DNA of 64,000 nucleotides. Origin: Sedimentisphaerales bacterium (GTDB lineage: Bacteria > Planctomycetota > Phycisphaerae > Sedimentisphaerales > SM23-30). A program made the position numbers and the translations under genes. The stretch is from positions 82,464 through 146,463 of the forward strand of contig JAFGKT010000053.1 of NCBI GenBank assembly GCA_016928435.1. Direction: 5' to 3'. Position 1 is the first letter of the stretch, and each line of letters begins with the position of its first letter. The notes beneath the pieces were generated by a model. The model did not search any database, was not told the origin of the DNA, and saw only the letters and a list, made by a program, of their open reading frames with translations. Below are positions 47,883 through 56,882 of the stretch, in pieces.

Positions 47883-48299
47883 CTATTCTTCCACCGCCTG
47901 TTCTACCGTCGAGCCCGATTCGTCAACTCCCCTCACCCCACGTCGTTCCAGCATATCCCGGATCGCTGCCGGACCAGGCTCCGCTGTATTGTAATTCTCC
48001 AACTGAATATCGTAAACAAAACTTCGCGCCGCCAACAACATAAAACGCTCGTGCGGATCGTTACGCGGCTGATATTGATAAAGGCAAATCGTACCGTGCG
48101 ACCGGTCCACCAGAGCAATTAAATCCGTATTCGCCGACAGACTAATCGGAACCACCGTAACATCATATCCGCCGCCGCCCACAACGTTGTCAGCACACGC
48201 GCTGTCAACCCCACCGGTCAACGCCAATGCCAAAACCGCCCCCCCAAGGGCCACCAACACCAACAAAACCTGCTGCCCTTTGCCTATCGTATGCAACAT
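47883..48299 (-). CDS. small exported protein of unknown function
   Basis: 138 residues, no family recognised. One N-terminal helix (VLLVLVALGGAVLALALTGG) serves as signal or anchor. A compact domain follows with VTVVPISLSANTDLIALVDRSHGTICLYQYQPRNDPHERFMLLAARSF, which reads like a beta-rich fold with a conserved-looking YQYQP, and the tail is acidic. A weak TTAGG ribosome site lies before the ATG. It precedes the HTH-membrane gene by 151 bases on the same strand and may share its transcript. Confidence 0.6.
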   Translation of the reverse strand: MLHTIGKGQQVLLVLVALGGAVLALALTGGVDSACADNVVGGGGYDVTVVPISLSANTDLIALVDRSHGTICLYQYQPRNDPHERFMLLAARSFVYDIQLENYNTAEPGPAAIRDMLERRGVRGVDESGSTVEQAVEE

Positions 48300-48652
48300 T
48301 TACCTAAATCCTTGTAAAAACAGCCGGTTACAGCACAAGCCCCGCACACCACCATTATAACCCCTCCCCCACGCCATGCAAGATAATTACTCTGCCCAAC
48401 TAACCCACAACCACACCACCACCGCAACTATCATTATTATATCAACCAAGCCCCACCTATGTCCACCCTAACGCCATGAACCCCAAATGGTTAACCCACA
48501 AAGAACCCTATTCACACCGTACGCCCCCGCCCCCCCAGCAATTGTTATATTACACCAGTATCCAAAAACTCCTAAGATAACATACCCGCCCAAACCGAAA
48601 ATTACACATAGTACCTTATTCTGTCCCTATCATAGCCAAGCAGGAGCAACAA
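48300..48652. other. divergent gap before the second phosphofructokinase
   Basis: 353 bases of C/A-rich sequence. No convincing promoter pair, hairpin or small gene was found, apart from the GGAGC ribosome site directly before the ATG at 48653. Confidence 0.5.
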
Positions 48653-49975
48653 ATGGACCGACCAGTTTACGACTTCACCATCCAAAACCTAGGCCCCGCC
48701 CAGATACCCTCACCCGTCGAACAGTCCCGTCGCGCCACCCTTTACCCCATGCACTATGTCAGCGATGACCAACAAATCATCTATGATATCCAAACCTCCG
48801 CCCAAAATCCCTGCAACTCCGACCCGCTCCTAATCGAAAAGGCAGGCCCCAGACGCCAAATTTTCTTCGACCCCCTAAAAACCCACGCCGCCATCGTAAC
48901 CTGCGGCGGATTGTGCCCCGGACTAAACGACGTCATCCGCGCCATCGTTATGTGCCTTTGGTACCAATACAACGTCAACAACATCTTCGGCTTCCAATAT
49001 GGATATCGCGGCTTCATCCAACGCTTCAATATCCCCCCCATCCAACTAACACCCAAAATCGTCAAAGACATCCAACATCAAGGCGGCACCATCCTAGGCT
49101 CCAGCCGCGGCTTCGGCCAAGAAGTCGAAGAAATCACCAAAACCCTAATCAAACATAACATCAACCTACTCTTTACCATAGGCGGCGACGGCACTCAACG
49201 CGGCGCCCTCAATATCTCTAATTACGTCCGCGATCAAAAACTCCCCATAGCCGTCGTCGGAGTTCCTAAAACCATCGATAACGACATCAGCTTCTCCCAA
49301 CGTTCCTTCGGCTTCGATACCGCTGTCTCTCATGCCGTCAAAGCCATCGACGCCGCCCACATAGAAGCCTACAATTCCATCAACGGCATCGGTATCGTCA
49401 AAGTCATGGGACGTCAGTCCGGCTTCATCGCCGCCCACGCAGCGCTAGCCAATAACGATGTCAACTGCGTACTCGTCCCCGAAGTCCAATTCCAACTCGA
49501 AGGGCCGTATGGCCTGCTCGCCCACATCGAACACCGACTGTCCCAACGAGGCCATGCCGTTATCGTCGTCGCCGAAGGCGCAGGCCAAGACCATCTCGAT
49601 AAAGCCAACACCACCGATGCGTCAGGCAACATCACTCTCTCAGACATCGGTCCCTACCTCGTCCACCAATTCAAAAACTACTTCAAACAAAGGCAAATCG
49701 ACGTTAACATAAAATATATCGACCCCAGCTACATAATCCGCGCCGCCCCCGCTAACCCTAACGACTCCATCTATTGCGCCCAACTAGGAACCCATGCCGC
49801 CCACGCCGCTATGGCTGGCAAAACCTCTGTACTCCTTACCCTAATGAACTCACAATTCGTCCACATCCCCATCAGCCTTGCCGTCAGCCAACGAAATTGC
49901 ATCCAACCTCAAGGCGAACTATGGCGCGACGTAATCGCAACCACCGGACAACCACCTTTCAACCCACCGGACTAA
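48653..49975 (+). CDS. ATP-dependent 6-phosphofructokinase, plant/trypanosome-type
   Basis: Second PFK, 440 residues, with a GGAGC site before the ATG. It has the ~85-residue N-terminal extension of the long PFK group, then AAIVTCGGLCPGLNDVIRAIV, GFQYGYRGFIQRF, GGTILGSSRG, the nucleotide loop LFTIGGDGTQRGAL (GGDGT at 177-181, Asp kept) and VGVPKTIDNDISF. VMGRQSGFIAAHAALANNDVNCVLVPE and IVVAEGAGQ also match, as does LGTHAAHAAMAGKTSVL near the C-terminus. GGDGT with PKTIDND is the combination of ATP-using plant and trypanosome enzymes. So the window encodes one complete-looking and one altered PFK. Confidence 0.92.
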   Translation: MDRPVYDFTIQNLGPAQIPSPVEQSRRATLYPMHYVSDDQQIIYDIQTSAQNPCNSDPLLIEKAGPRRQIFFDPLKTHAAIVTCGGLCPGLNDVIRAIVMCLWYQYNVNNIFGFQYGYRGFIQRFNIPPIQLTPKIVKDIQHQGGTILGSSRGFGQEVEEITKTLIKHNINLLFTIGGDGTQRGALNISNYVRDQKLPIAVVGVPKTIDNDISFSQRSFGFDTAVSHAVKAIDAAHIEAYNSINGIGIVKVMGRQSGFIAAHAALANNDVNCVLVPEVQFQLEGPYGLLAHIEHRLSQRGHAVIVVAEGAGQDHLDKANTTDASGNITLSDIGPYLVHQFKNYFKQRQIDVNIKYIDPSYIIRAAPANPNDSIYCAQLGTHAAHAAMAGKTSVLLTLMNSQFVHIPISLAVSQRNCIQPQGELWRDVIATTGQPPFNPPD

Positions 49976-50089
49976 AAAACTATCAATCTTCGTGTCCCCA
50001 TTTATCCCCATGTCGGACGCACCATGCCCGCCATCCCTGACAAACCGCAACCCAAAAAACCTGCGCCAACTACCCAACAACCATTACTG

Positions 50090-50123
50090 TTAGCCCCCGA
50101 ACTTTATGTTCGGGGGTTCGAAC
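50090..50123 (+). repeat. TTAG hairpin element 11 (GAAC class)
   Basis: TTAG, CCCCCGAAC/GTTCGGGGG, loop TTTAT, then TTCGAAC. 115 bases after the PFK gene, in a 463-base gap (49976-50438) without a gene. Confidence 0.85.
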
Positions 50124-50187
50124 ACCAACCAATAAATGCTACTCCGCCAAACCACCGCCCACCACTAATGCCGTAAATCCCAAAAGA

Positions 50188-50220
50188 TTAGCTCCCCAAC
50201 CTTCCCGGAGGGTTTTAACT
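50188..50220 (+). repeat. TTAG hairpin element 12 (degenerate)
   Basis: TTAG, CTCC...GGAG remnant of the stem, GGGTTTTAAC. Same flanks and orientation as the TGAC class, but the stem has decayed. Confidence 0.6.
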
Positions 50221-50257
50221 CTCGTGTACCTCTAACCATCGCCATCGTCACCAATCT

Positions 50258-50379
50258 CGTGGGTAACTTGCAACATATGGTACAAAGTTACCCACGCGAT
50301 ACCCTGATCAAGCGCCTCCATTATACTATCAACCATCCCCGTGACACCGGGTGGCACCCTTTCGCGCAGCTAAAGGGTG
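50258..50379. repeat. two inverted repeats upstream of the PAP2 gene
   Basis: CGTGGGTAACTT (50258-50269) and its perfect complement at 50285-50296 form a 12-pair stem. Further on ACCCTTT/AAAGGGT (about 50357-50376) form a second stem around CGCGCAGCT. A related GCGGGTAACTTG motif lies before argC (near 59590) and a related GGTGCCACC hairpin at 34642-34676, so these are dispersed repeat families rather than gene-specific sites. Confidence 0.6.
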
Positions 50380-50438
50380 TTAGGTTTCATCTTTTTTTGT
50401 ATTTTCTGCGCTCTTTCGTGGTAAAATCATCCCCAATC

Positions 50439-51269
50439 ATGAAAAATCACCGAAAGCTTATTAGTCTCTGTCTTATCACCCTACTCATCGGCTGCGCCCC
50501 AACTCAACAACAAAACTCCAACACCGCCTACACACACTGGCCCCAACGCCTAGGCCCAGCGTACCCAAACGACCCCGTCCACTCCCTAGGCCGCGACGCC
50601 AAAGAATTCCTCCCCGTCCTCTTCGACGACACCCACGCCACCTTCGCCTCTCCCACAACCTGGTCTCTGTTCGCTCTCGCCGGCGCCGCAGGCATCGCCC
50701 TCGAAGGCCCCAACGCCGACGAACCCATAGCCGATCATTATTATCGCCACGGTCATCAACTCAATTCCTTTTGGGACACTGTAGGCGATGCCGGAGGAAA
50801 CCCAGGCACCCATTTCGCCCTCGCCGGCGCCCTCTACTTCACCGCCCTAGCCCAAAACAACAACACTCAATACGAAAACGCCAAAACGCTACTCTCCGCC
50901 TTAGCCCTCAATGGCATAGCCACAACAACACTCAAAATCGCCGCCCGCACCGAAGCACCAAACGGCAATCAAAACGTTTGGCCCAGCGGCCATACCTCCA
51001 GCACCTTCACCCTCGCAACCGTACTCTGGAACCAGTACGGCCCAACCGTAGGCATACCCCTAACCACTTTCGCCGCTTACGTCGCCTACGAACGCATCGA
51101 CGCCGGAAACCATAATTTCTCCGATGTCATCTCCGGAGCCCTAATCGGAATCGCCATCGGAAACGCCGTCGCCCAAAACCACCAACTCCGAATAGGCCAA
51201 CTAACCCTCCAACCATACATCAACCCAAATACCGCAACTCCAGGCCTAGCACTCATCCACCGCTGGTAA
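50439..51269 (+). CDS. PAP2-superfamily phosphatase lipoprotein
   Basis: Membrane-associated acid phosphatase/lipid phosphatase. The ATG at 50439 is chosen because it begins a clear lipoprotein signal (KNHRKLISLCLITLLIGCAP); the longer open frame upstream runs through repeat DNA. 276 residues. PAP2 motifs: KIAARTEAP (motif 1), WPSGHTSSTF (motif 2) and YERIDAGNHNFSDVISGALIG (motif 3, with Glu-Arg in place of the usual Ser-Arg). The single lipid anchor puts it in the periplasm or outer membrane. It could act on undecaprenyl pyrophosphate or other lipid phosphates. Its neighbour is the giant surface protein. Confidence 0.85.
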   Translation: MKNHRKLISLCLITLLIGCAPTQQQNSNTAYTHWPQRLGPAYPNDPVHSLGRDAKEFLPVLFDDTHATFASPTTWSLFALAGAAGIALEGPNADEPIADHYYRHGHQLNSFWDTVGDAGGNPGTHFALAGALYFTALAQNNNTQYENAKTLLSALALNGIATTTLKIAARTEAPNGNQNVWPSGHTSSTFTLATVLWNQYGPTVGIPLTTFAAYVAYERIDAGNHNFSDVISGALIGIAIGNAVAQNHQLRIGQLTLQPYINPNTATPGLALIHRW

Positions 51270-51302
51270 ACACAACAAATCACCACACAACATCCATAAC
51301 TG

Positions 51303-51391
51303 TTAGCCCCCGAACTTCATGTTCGGGGGTGCGAACTCATTGCCGATACTAATCCCAACCAACCACCTGTCCCCATTTATACTCATGCCCC
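51303..51391 (+). repeat. 89-bp direct repeat, left copy (contains TTAG hairpin element 13)
   Basis: Starts with TTAG-CCCCCGAAC/GTTCGGGGG and continues through GCGAACTCATTGCC, CCAACCAACCACC and TTTATACTCATGCCCC. The copy at 54979-55067 differs at a single base by eye. The two copies bracket the surface-protein gene. Past 51391 the left copy continues into the AGTG-type repeat (51393-51462) also seen at 15044-15107. The remaining gap to 51697 shows no gene. Confidence 0.85.
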
Positions 51392-51697
51392 GCCCCTGGC
51401 AGCTAATTCTCAATTAGTGAATATTAGTGTCTATTCGTGGTTCGTTTGATGGTGAACGGTTATTTATTGCCAAAACCACCCGAAGCAAATTCCTGTCGTC
51501 TGCCAATTACACCGATAGTGCCGACTGTGCCAACCAGGCGAAGTAGGCACGTCTGACTGTCCAAATAGTCAAACAACAGATTGGAATATATTAACAAAAC
51601 AGCCTTATATGTATCTACACACGTCCTTTATCGGTCCCAGCTACCTCAGCAAACCCTATACGCAACTACCGCTGAAAACCCACAATACCCGTGGGGT

Positions 51698-51726
51698 TTG
51701 ACAAGATCAATTTTGTATCGTATGCT
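51698..51726 (+). promoter_or_regulatory. sigma70-like promoter of the surface-protein gene
   Basis: TTGACA (51698-51703), 17 bases, TATGCT (51721-51726). A small CCCAC/GTGGG hairpin lies directly upstream of the -35 (about 51679-51697) and could be an operator. The leader to the ATG at 51795 is about 62 bases and has no ribosome site. Confidence 0.6.
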
Positions 51727-51794
51727 TATCTTGGCTCTATGGAGCTAGATGAGGGAATGCCCGTGACTGCTTATCGGGCAAAACGTGATTTATT

Positions 51795-54700
51795 ATGTTT
51801 GGATACAAGCAACTAATTTGTGGTTTCAGCCGCAGGATGCTGAAGCAGGTTGCCCATGACGACGCGCGCCTGGGTAGCGGATCCGAGCCGATTCTCATTT
51901 GTGAGCATCTGGAAACTAGGATCCTGCGCTCTATCGTCTTATGGGATGACGCTCTCTTTGATGTGACTGAGGCAAATAACGATGTTATTACCTCAGCTTC
52001 GGATACAGACGCGACGCTAGGCTTCGGCAATCTCGAATACCTAGACCAACCAGCAACTGTTGGTGGCGCGGATCATGCCCTATCTCTCACCACTGATGCC
52101 AACGCCAACGTCACTCCCCAACTCAGCCCAAGTATCGATGTCGCCCTGATTGATACCACCCTGCCCGATCATCAAATACTTACCGCTGCCTTCAATAGCG
52201 GCACCTTCGTTATAGAATTCGACGGATCAATTAATTCCCCCGCCCAAATTCTTCAGCACGCCATCCAAATCAGCGCCGATCAAGACGCGCAGATCAACTC
52301 GCTGTCAATCGTGTCCCACGGATCGACCGGCCAATTCCAGCTCGGCACCGACTTCATTAACACCGATACCTTCACCTCCAACTTCCAAGCCTGGACCAAA
52401 CTCAGCGAAACCTTCACCAAAAACACCAATATCTATCTTTTTGGCTGTAACGTTGCCGAATCCGACCAAGGCAAGACCCTGCTGAATACCATGGCGGATG
52501 CCACCGGCGCCAACGTGTTCGCTTCCGATGACATCACCGGACAAGGTGGCGACTGGCTATTGGAAGTATCTTCTACTAATGGCACAACAGAATTCACCTC
52601 CAGATGCTACCTACCGGTAAATGTCAATGTTCTGACCCAATATCAGATGAGTCTTGGGGGGCAGCAGTGGAATCCTGGTCCCGACGCAACCACCGGCGAT
52701 GATATCTATATTGGTACAAACAGTGGCGATATCGCGGACGGCCTCGAAGGAAACGATCAACTATACGGCAACAACGGCGCCGATCAGCTTTTCGGCGGAC
52801 CCGGAAACGACCAACTCTATGGAGGTAACCACAGCGATATCCTCATAGGTGGACCCGGAAACGACCAACTCTATGGAGGCAACCACGACGATGTCCTCAT
52901 AAGCACCGGCGGGAACGACCTAATGGACGGCGGCGGACACAATGACCTGTTCCAGATCACCAACCCACAAAATGGCACTGTGATCACCGTAAACGGCGAC
53001 GACGGAACCGATACCTTAGACCTCTCCGCCTTTGATTCCACTAACGCAAACATCAACAGCAGATTAATGACTATTGATCTGGGAGGCGGAAATTCGTTCA
53101 CCATAAACTTTAGCAATCTCGAAACCGCTCTTTTTGCCGATGTCACCATAGACCTCGACAACAACGACAATAACGCCCCAACCACCACCGGAATCGCCGA
53201 CGTTAACGTCAACGAAAACGCTGAGGATACCATCATCAATCTCTTCGCCGCCTTTAATGATGCCGAAGATGACGAATCCGATCTTTCTTATACCATAACC
53301 GCTAATACCAATGCCGGTTTATTCGATTTAACAAGTATCAACGGCGCCACCGGTAACTTAACCCTCGATTATGCCGCTGATCAAAACGGCACAGCAAACA
53401 TCACCATACGAGCCACCGATACCGCCGGCCTATGGGTCGAAGATACTTTCACCGTGATCGTCACCCACATAAACGAGGGTCCTATTGCCCACGACGATGT
53501 GTACGCCACCAACGAAGACACCATCCTTATCATTAACAGCGTTATCACCAACGACATCGATGCCGACGAAGACCCTCTGAGCGTCGTCGCATTTACCACG
53601 CCGTCGAACGGCACCATAACTAACACCGGCAATGGCACATTCAACTACACCCCTAACAATAACTTTCACGGCAACGACACCTTCACCTATACTATTACCG
53701 ATAGTCATGGCGCCACCGATACCGCAACCGTCACCATTACCATTCTGTCTGTCAACGATGCGCCCGTCGCTGCCGATGATCGTATCACCGTCAGCCAAAA
53801 CGCCTCCGTCACTCTCGCTCATCTAATCAAAAACGACACTGATATCGATAATGACACCCTTACCATATCAGCCGTTACCAGTCCCGCCCACGGCACAGCC
53901 GTCATCAACCAAAACGGCACCATAACCTACACCCCCAACACCGACTATCAAGGCGCAGACACCTTCATCTATACCGTCACCGACCAACAAGGCGGCAACG
54001 ACACCGCAACCGTAAACATCACCATTAACAATATCCCCAACGCGGGCCCGACAACTCAGCCCAACCCTGCGCCAGAACCTGAAACCAAACCTGAAACCAA
54101 ACCTGAAAACGAACCTGAAAACGAACCTGAAAACGAATCCATAATCCCGGAAAATCCCCCTGACGACACCAATCCCCAAGTAACCTTATCCCCCGTTGAA
54201 TCACCAATTGACCCCGATGACATCCTAGACCCCGCCGACAACACACCCCAAAACAACAATGTCCCCCTCGGCCCGTTCTATACACCCGAATCCACCAGCA
54301 ACAACACCTCCGCCAACAATCCAGACACCACTGATGACGATCAACTAACCGATCACCACCATCACAACGACGTGTCGCCGACTCAACCAAACGCAGACAC
54401 CAACCAAACCTACTGTCTGCTCAACGCCCCCCCTGCCAATCACCACGTCAACAACACCAACATACAATCCCTCTCCGTGACCCCGCAAGACACTAACCAA
54501 GCAGACCAAAACCAAAATCCCGAATTCCCCACAGCGTTTGCCCGCAATCCGCAACCCACTTCCAATCCCAGTATCGACATCCCCGACAATACCTCCACAA
54601 ACAACAACGTCCAATTCCATCCCGATGCAGAAACCATCCAAAACCAAATATTCCAACAGCAGTTAAATGCATTTGCCGAAGAAACCGAAGAAAAAATCCA

Positions 54701-54956
54701 ATCCAGCCTACATCTACAAACCATAACCGTCAGTGTAGTCGGCGCCGCCGGCGCTGCGTCCGCTAGCTACGGACTCTGGGCCCTAAAAAGCGGTTCCGTA
54801 ATCGCCGGCATGGCATCAGCAACACCAATCTTCAGTGCTATCGATCCCCTACCCATACTCGACGAAGACAAAAAGACCGCAAGCACCCAACGAAAACAAA
54901 ATACCAAACCCCAACTCGATAGCGACGAACTCAATATCCGCTCACTATTCCAGTAA
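51795..54956 (+). CDS. giant exported protein: LEPR-like motif, DUF4347, RTX repeats, cadherin-like domains
   Basis: 1053-residue secreted or surface protein, probably an adhesin. An N-terminal block (CEHLETRILRSIVLWD, ~36-51) resembles the LEPR-XLL motif that opens many giant planctomycete proteins, although LEPR is LETR here. DUF4347 follows (~115-275: LSIVSHGSTGQFQLG, IYLFGCNVAESDQGK, DITGQGGDWLLEV). RTX/haemolysin-type calcium repeats span ~300-370 (GGPGNDQLYGGNHSDIL, twice). Three cadherin/Ig-like units lie at ~450-735 (HDDVYATNEDTI, NDIDADEDPLSV, GNGTFNYTPNNNFHGNDTFTYTI). Next come a Pro/Glu/Asn-rich linker with 12-bp tandem repeats, one C-terminal helix region (SVVGAAGAASASYGLWALKSG) and a short tail. 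Start choice is unsure (no ribosome site). Flanked by 89-bp direct repeats. Confidence 0.88.
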   Translation: MFGYKQLICGFSRRMLKQVAHDDARLGSGSEPILICEHLETRILRSIVLWDDALFDVTEANNDVITSASDTDATLGFGNLEYLDQPATVGGADHALSLTTDANANVTPQLSPSIDVALIDTTLPDHQILTAAFNSGTFVIEFDGSINSPAQILQHAIQISADQDAQINSLSIVSHGSTGQFQLGTDFINTDTFTSNFQAWTKLSETFTKNTNIYLFGCNVAESDQGKTLLNTMADATGANVFASDDITGQGGDWLLEVSSTNGTTEFTSRCYLPVNVNVLTQYQMSLGGQQWNPGPDATTGDDIYIGTNSGDIADGLEGNDQLYGNNGADQLFGGPGNDQLYGGNHSDILIGGPGNDQLYGGNHDDVLISTGGNDLMDGGGHNDLFQITNPQNGTVITVNGDDGTDTLDLSAFDSTNANINSRLMTIDLGGGNSFTINFSNLETALFADVTIDLDNNDNNAPTTTGIADVNVNENAEDTIINLFAAFNDAEDDESDLSYTITANTNAGLFDLTSINGATGNLTLDYAADQNGTANITIRATDTAGLWVEDTFTVIVTHINEGPIAHDDVYATNEDTILIINSVITNDIDADEDPLSVVAFTTPSNGTITNTGNGTFNYTPNNNFHGNDTFTYTITDSHGATDTATVTITILSVNDAPVAADDRITVSQNASVTLAHLIKNDTDIDNDTLTISAVTSPAHGTAVINQNGTITYTPNTDYQGADTFIYTVTDQQGGNDTATVNITINNIPNAGPTTQPNPAPEPETKPETKPENEPENEPENESIIPENPPDDTNPQVTLSPVESPIDPDDILDPADNTPQNNNVPLGPFYTPESTSNNTSANNPDTTDDDQLTDHHHHNDVSPTQPNADTNQTYCLLNAPPANHHVNNTNIQSLSVTPQDTNQADQNQNPEFPTAFARNPQPTSNPSIDIPDNTSTNNNVQFHPDAETIQNQIFQQQLNAFAEETEEKIQSSLHLQTITVSVVGAAGAASASYGLWALKSGSVIAGMASATPIFSAIDPLPILDEDKKTASTQRKQNTKPQLDSDELNIRSLFQ
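52797..52904 (+). repeat. two 54-bp in-frame tandem units in the RTX region
   Basis: Units 52797-52850 and 52851-52904 differ at only about six bases and encode the same 18-residue RTX turn. The DNA similarity is higher than protein selection needs, so this is a recent duplication. Confidence 0.8.
54078..54137 (+). repeat. five 12-bp tandem units encoding PE(T/N)(K/E)
   Basis: CCTGAAACCAAA twice, then CCTGAAAACGAA three times, in frame in the linker of the surface protein; a likely site of length variation by slippage. Confidence 0.85.
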
Positions 54957-54978
54957 ACCCCCTATTCAACCCCAAACG

Positions 54979-55067
54979 TTAGCCCCCGAACTTCATGTTC
55001 GGGGGTTCGAACTCATTGCCGATACTAATCCCAACCAACCACCTGTCCCCATTTATACTCATGCCCC
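54979..55067 (+). repeat. 89-bp direct repeat, right copy (contains TTAG hairpin element 14)
   Basis: Begins 23 bases after the surface-protein stop and matches 51303-51391 apart from one base. Beyond it the sequence changes to a TTCGTG...GCGCTCTTTCGTGGT repeat, also seen at about 50395-50425. Confidence 0.85.
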
Positions 55068-55142
55068 AGCTCTGGTCACTAATCTTCGTTTCGTGTTTTG
55101 CGCTCTTTCGTGGTGAATCTCTCCCCGGCGCGAAGAGCACAT

Positions 55143-55179
55143 AAAAAAAGACATAGTCCTTAACCCCAAGGACTACGTC
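55143..55179 (-). terminator. intrinsic terminator of the FixJ-type regulator
   Basis: Arms 55168-55179 and 55150-55161 pair over 12 positions (one G-U on the - strand RNA) with a 6-base loop, followed by seven U (A run at 55143-55149). 35 bases past the stop at 55214. Confidence 0.85.
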
Positions 55180-55213
55180 TTCTTTAACTACGAAAAAAGA
55201 TAATCGCAGAAAA

Positions 55214-55837
55214 TCAGTTCTTGCTGGCGCCAACCTTCAGAGCCAACCGCACTAGTTCCGCGACCGAACCGGCTTCTGTCTTCGCCATTACGTGAGCACG
55301 ATGAAATTCCACCGTCTTTTGGCTTAAACCCAATTCCTTCGCGATAACCTTGTTCGGCTTGCCAGTTACTACCATCTGCATAATCTGATGTTCGCGAGGC
55401 GTCAAATCCGATAAACGCTCTTTGATCCGCGCACGTTCCTCAGCGTCTTTACGCAACTCTTTGTCAAGCTGCAACGCCTTCTGAACGCATTCCAGCAATA
55501 CTTGATCACGGAATGGCTTCTCGATCAAATCAACCGCGCCCATCTTCACCGCCCGTACCGCCATCGGAACATCACCATGCCCCGTAACGATAACGATCGG
55601 CAGTTGGATATCCTGCTCAGCTAAGTGATCCTGCAAGTCCAAACCGCTCATGCCCGGCATGCGAACATCCAACACCAAACAACCAGGACGACCCGGATTG
55701 TAAGCGTCCAGAAACTCCTGAGCCGACCCAAAAGTCTCGGTTTCAATACTTACCGATTTCAAGAGCAGACTGATACCTTTGCGAACCGCTTCGTCATCAT
55801 CCACAACAAATACTACTTGTCCTTGTTCTTCTGACAT
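55214..55837 (-). CDS. FixJ/NarL-type response regulator
   Basis: Two-component transcription regulator. The ATG at 55837 (GGGG site upstream, product MSEEQGQVVFVVDDDEAVRKG) is preferred to a longer start at 55885. 207 residues: receiver domain with acidic pocket VVDDDE, phospho-acceptor Asp57 in LVLDVRMPGMSG, Thr in IVTGHGDVPMAV and Lys in LIEKPF. A helical linker (LQLDKELRKDAEERARIKERL) leads to a LuxR-type HTH (LTPREHQIMQMVVTGKPNKVIAKELGLSQKTVEFHRAHVMAK). The sequence is closest to FixJ/TtrR. No histidine kinase gene is adjacent, so the partner is unknown. Confidence 0.93.
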   Translation of the reverse strand: MSEEQGQVVFVVDDDEAVRKGISLLLKSVSIETETFGSAQEFLDAYNPGRPGCLVLDVRMPGMSGLDLQDHLAEQDIQLPIVIVTGHGDVPMAVRAVKMGAVDLIEKPFRDQVLLECVQKALQLDKELRKDAEERARIKERLSDLTPREHQIMQMVVTGKPNKVIAKELGLSQKTVEFHRAHVMAKTEAGSVAELVRLALKVGASKN

Positions 55838-56882
55838 GTTACCCCATTTCTTGAACAAAAGCGTGGGAACCAAATAACTCAGCACCCACTCAGTTATAGT
55901 GAGCTGCGAATACCGCCAATCCTTACACCACCAACATCAGCAAAATCAGTTGCTCGCCCAGCACGTCAAACGCATCAAATCAAAAATGCAAACATTGCTT
56001 TAACTTCGCACCCAATATCTGTGTCTCAGCGAATGAATTGAACTCGCATCTCGGGACCCGACCAGAACCCATGTAACGATATATCAAAACCGCATAGCCT
56101 ATAACCAAGCACAGCTTAATAACAATATCTGCCCAAAAAATATACAACACCGGCAGATGGCCCATGCGGAAACAACGGTCAGGCAACCTGACATGTTCCA
56201 GATGCCCAAACCCCTAAATTCTACTGCCATTCGGCAAAAAGAAACAGCGGTCAGGCAACCTTTTGTATTTCACGGGATTCTAGCATAGCTCACCTATCAA
56301 AAGCAAGGGCCTTTTCCCGATCTTCACACTCATATCCACCTGCAACGGCTAACCGAAAGACCCTATTAAACACCCATAATAAATCCAAAATCCTGTATAA
56401 CCCGCATTTTTTCTAATTTTTTGCTCCTAAATAGGCCCATAAGACCACTCTAACATCCTAGTAACACCCCAAAAATCGCCAATCTCAAAGAAACCAATCC
56501 CAGCCCTGCGACCAAGAACTACAAACACATCAAAATATACGTATTTACCGCAAAAAAATTTCTAAAAACAGCTTTTTTCTCCCCAGTCACAACCAAAAAA
56601 ACCAACAAATGCACCACCAAAGAACATAATACCACTTGTATCGCCCCGCTAACTTCGCTTCCGCTACCATATAAAACCAACAGATTTATACGCCTAATTC
56701 CGTTGTCGGTAAGACACTATAAGCCTATCCTATGGCTAATATTACAGCCGGTTTTCGCACCGTCGCGTACCACAACCCCAAATATATTTGCTTGAGTCTT
56801 GCCGTAAATTGGTGTTTATATATGTCAAATAATAACACCGCTTTCAAGCGTAACTCAAACAAATAAACAGGGGGAATAAGGA
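55838..56882. other. 1-kb gene-poor region with a 21-bp direct repeat
   Basis: The longest stretch without a confident gene. 56169-56189 and 56241-56261 are 21-bp direct repeats with one mismatch and a core CGGTCAGGCAACCT; the first copy also folds as GTCAGG-caa-CCTGAC. An open frame of ~61 codons (- strand, ATG 56165 to 55980) encodes one hydrophobic stretch (YIFWADIVIKLCLVIGYAVLIY) but has no ribosome site. From 56300 the sequence is AT-richer, with several T runs. No tRNA was recognised. Confidence 0.5.

Noticed and set aside
51303..55067. Repeated hairpins as a CRISPR array
   Set aside because: The copies are kilobases apart with genes between them, no regular spacers and no cas genes.
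55980..56186. 68-codon - strand open frame with one hydrophobic stretch
   Set aside because: TTG or distant ATG start, no ribosome site, overlaps the 21-bp repeat; kept only as a remark.
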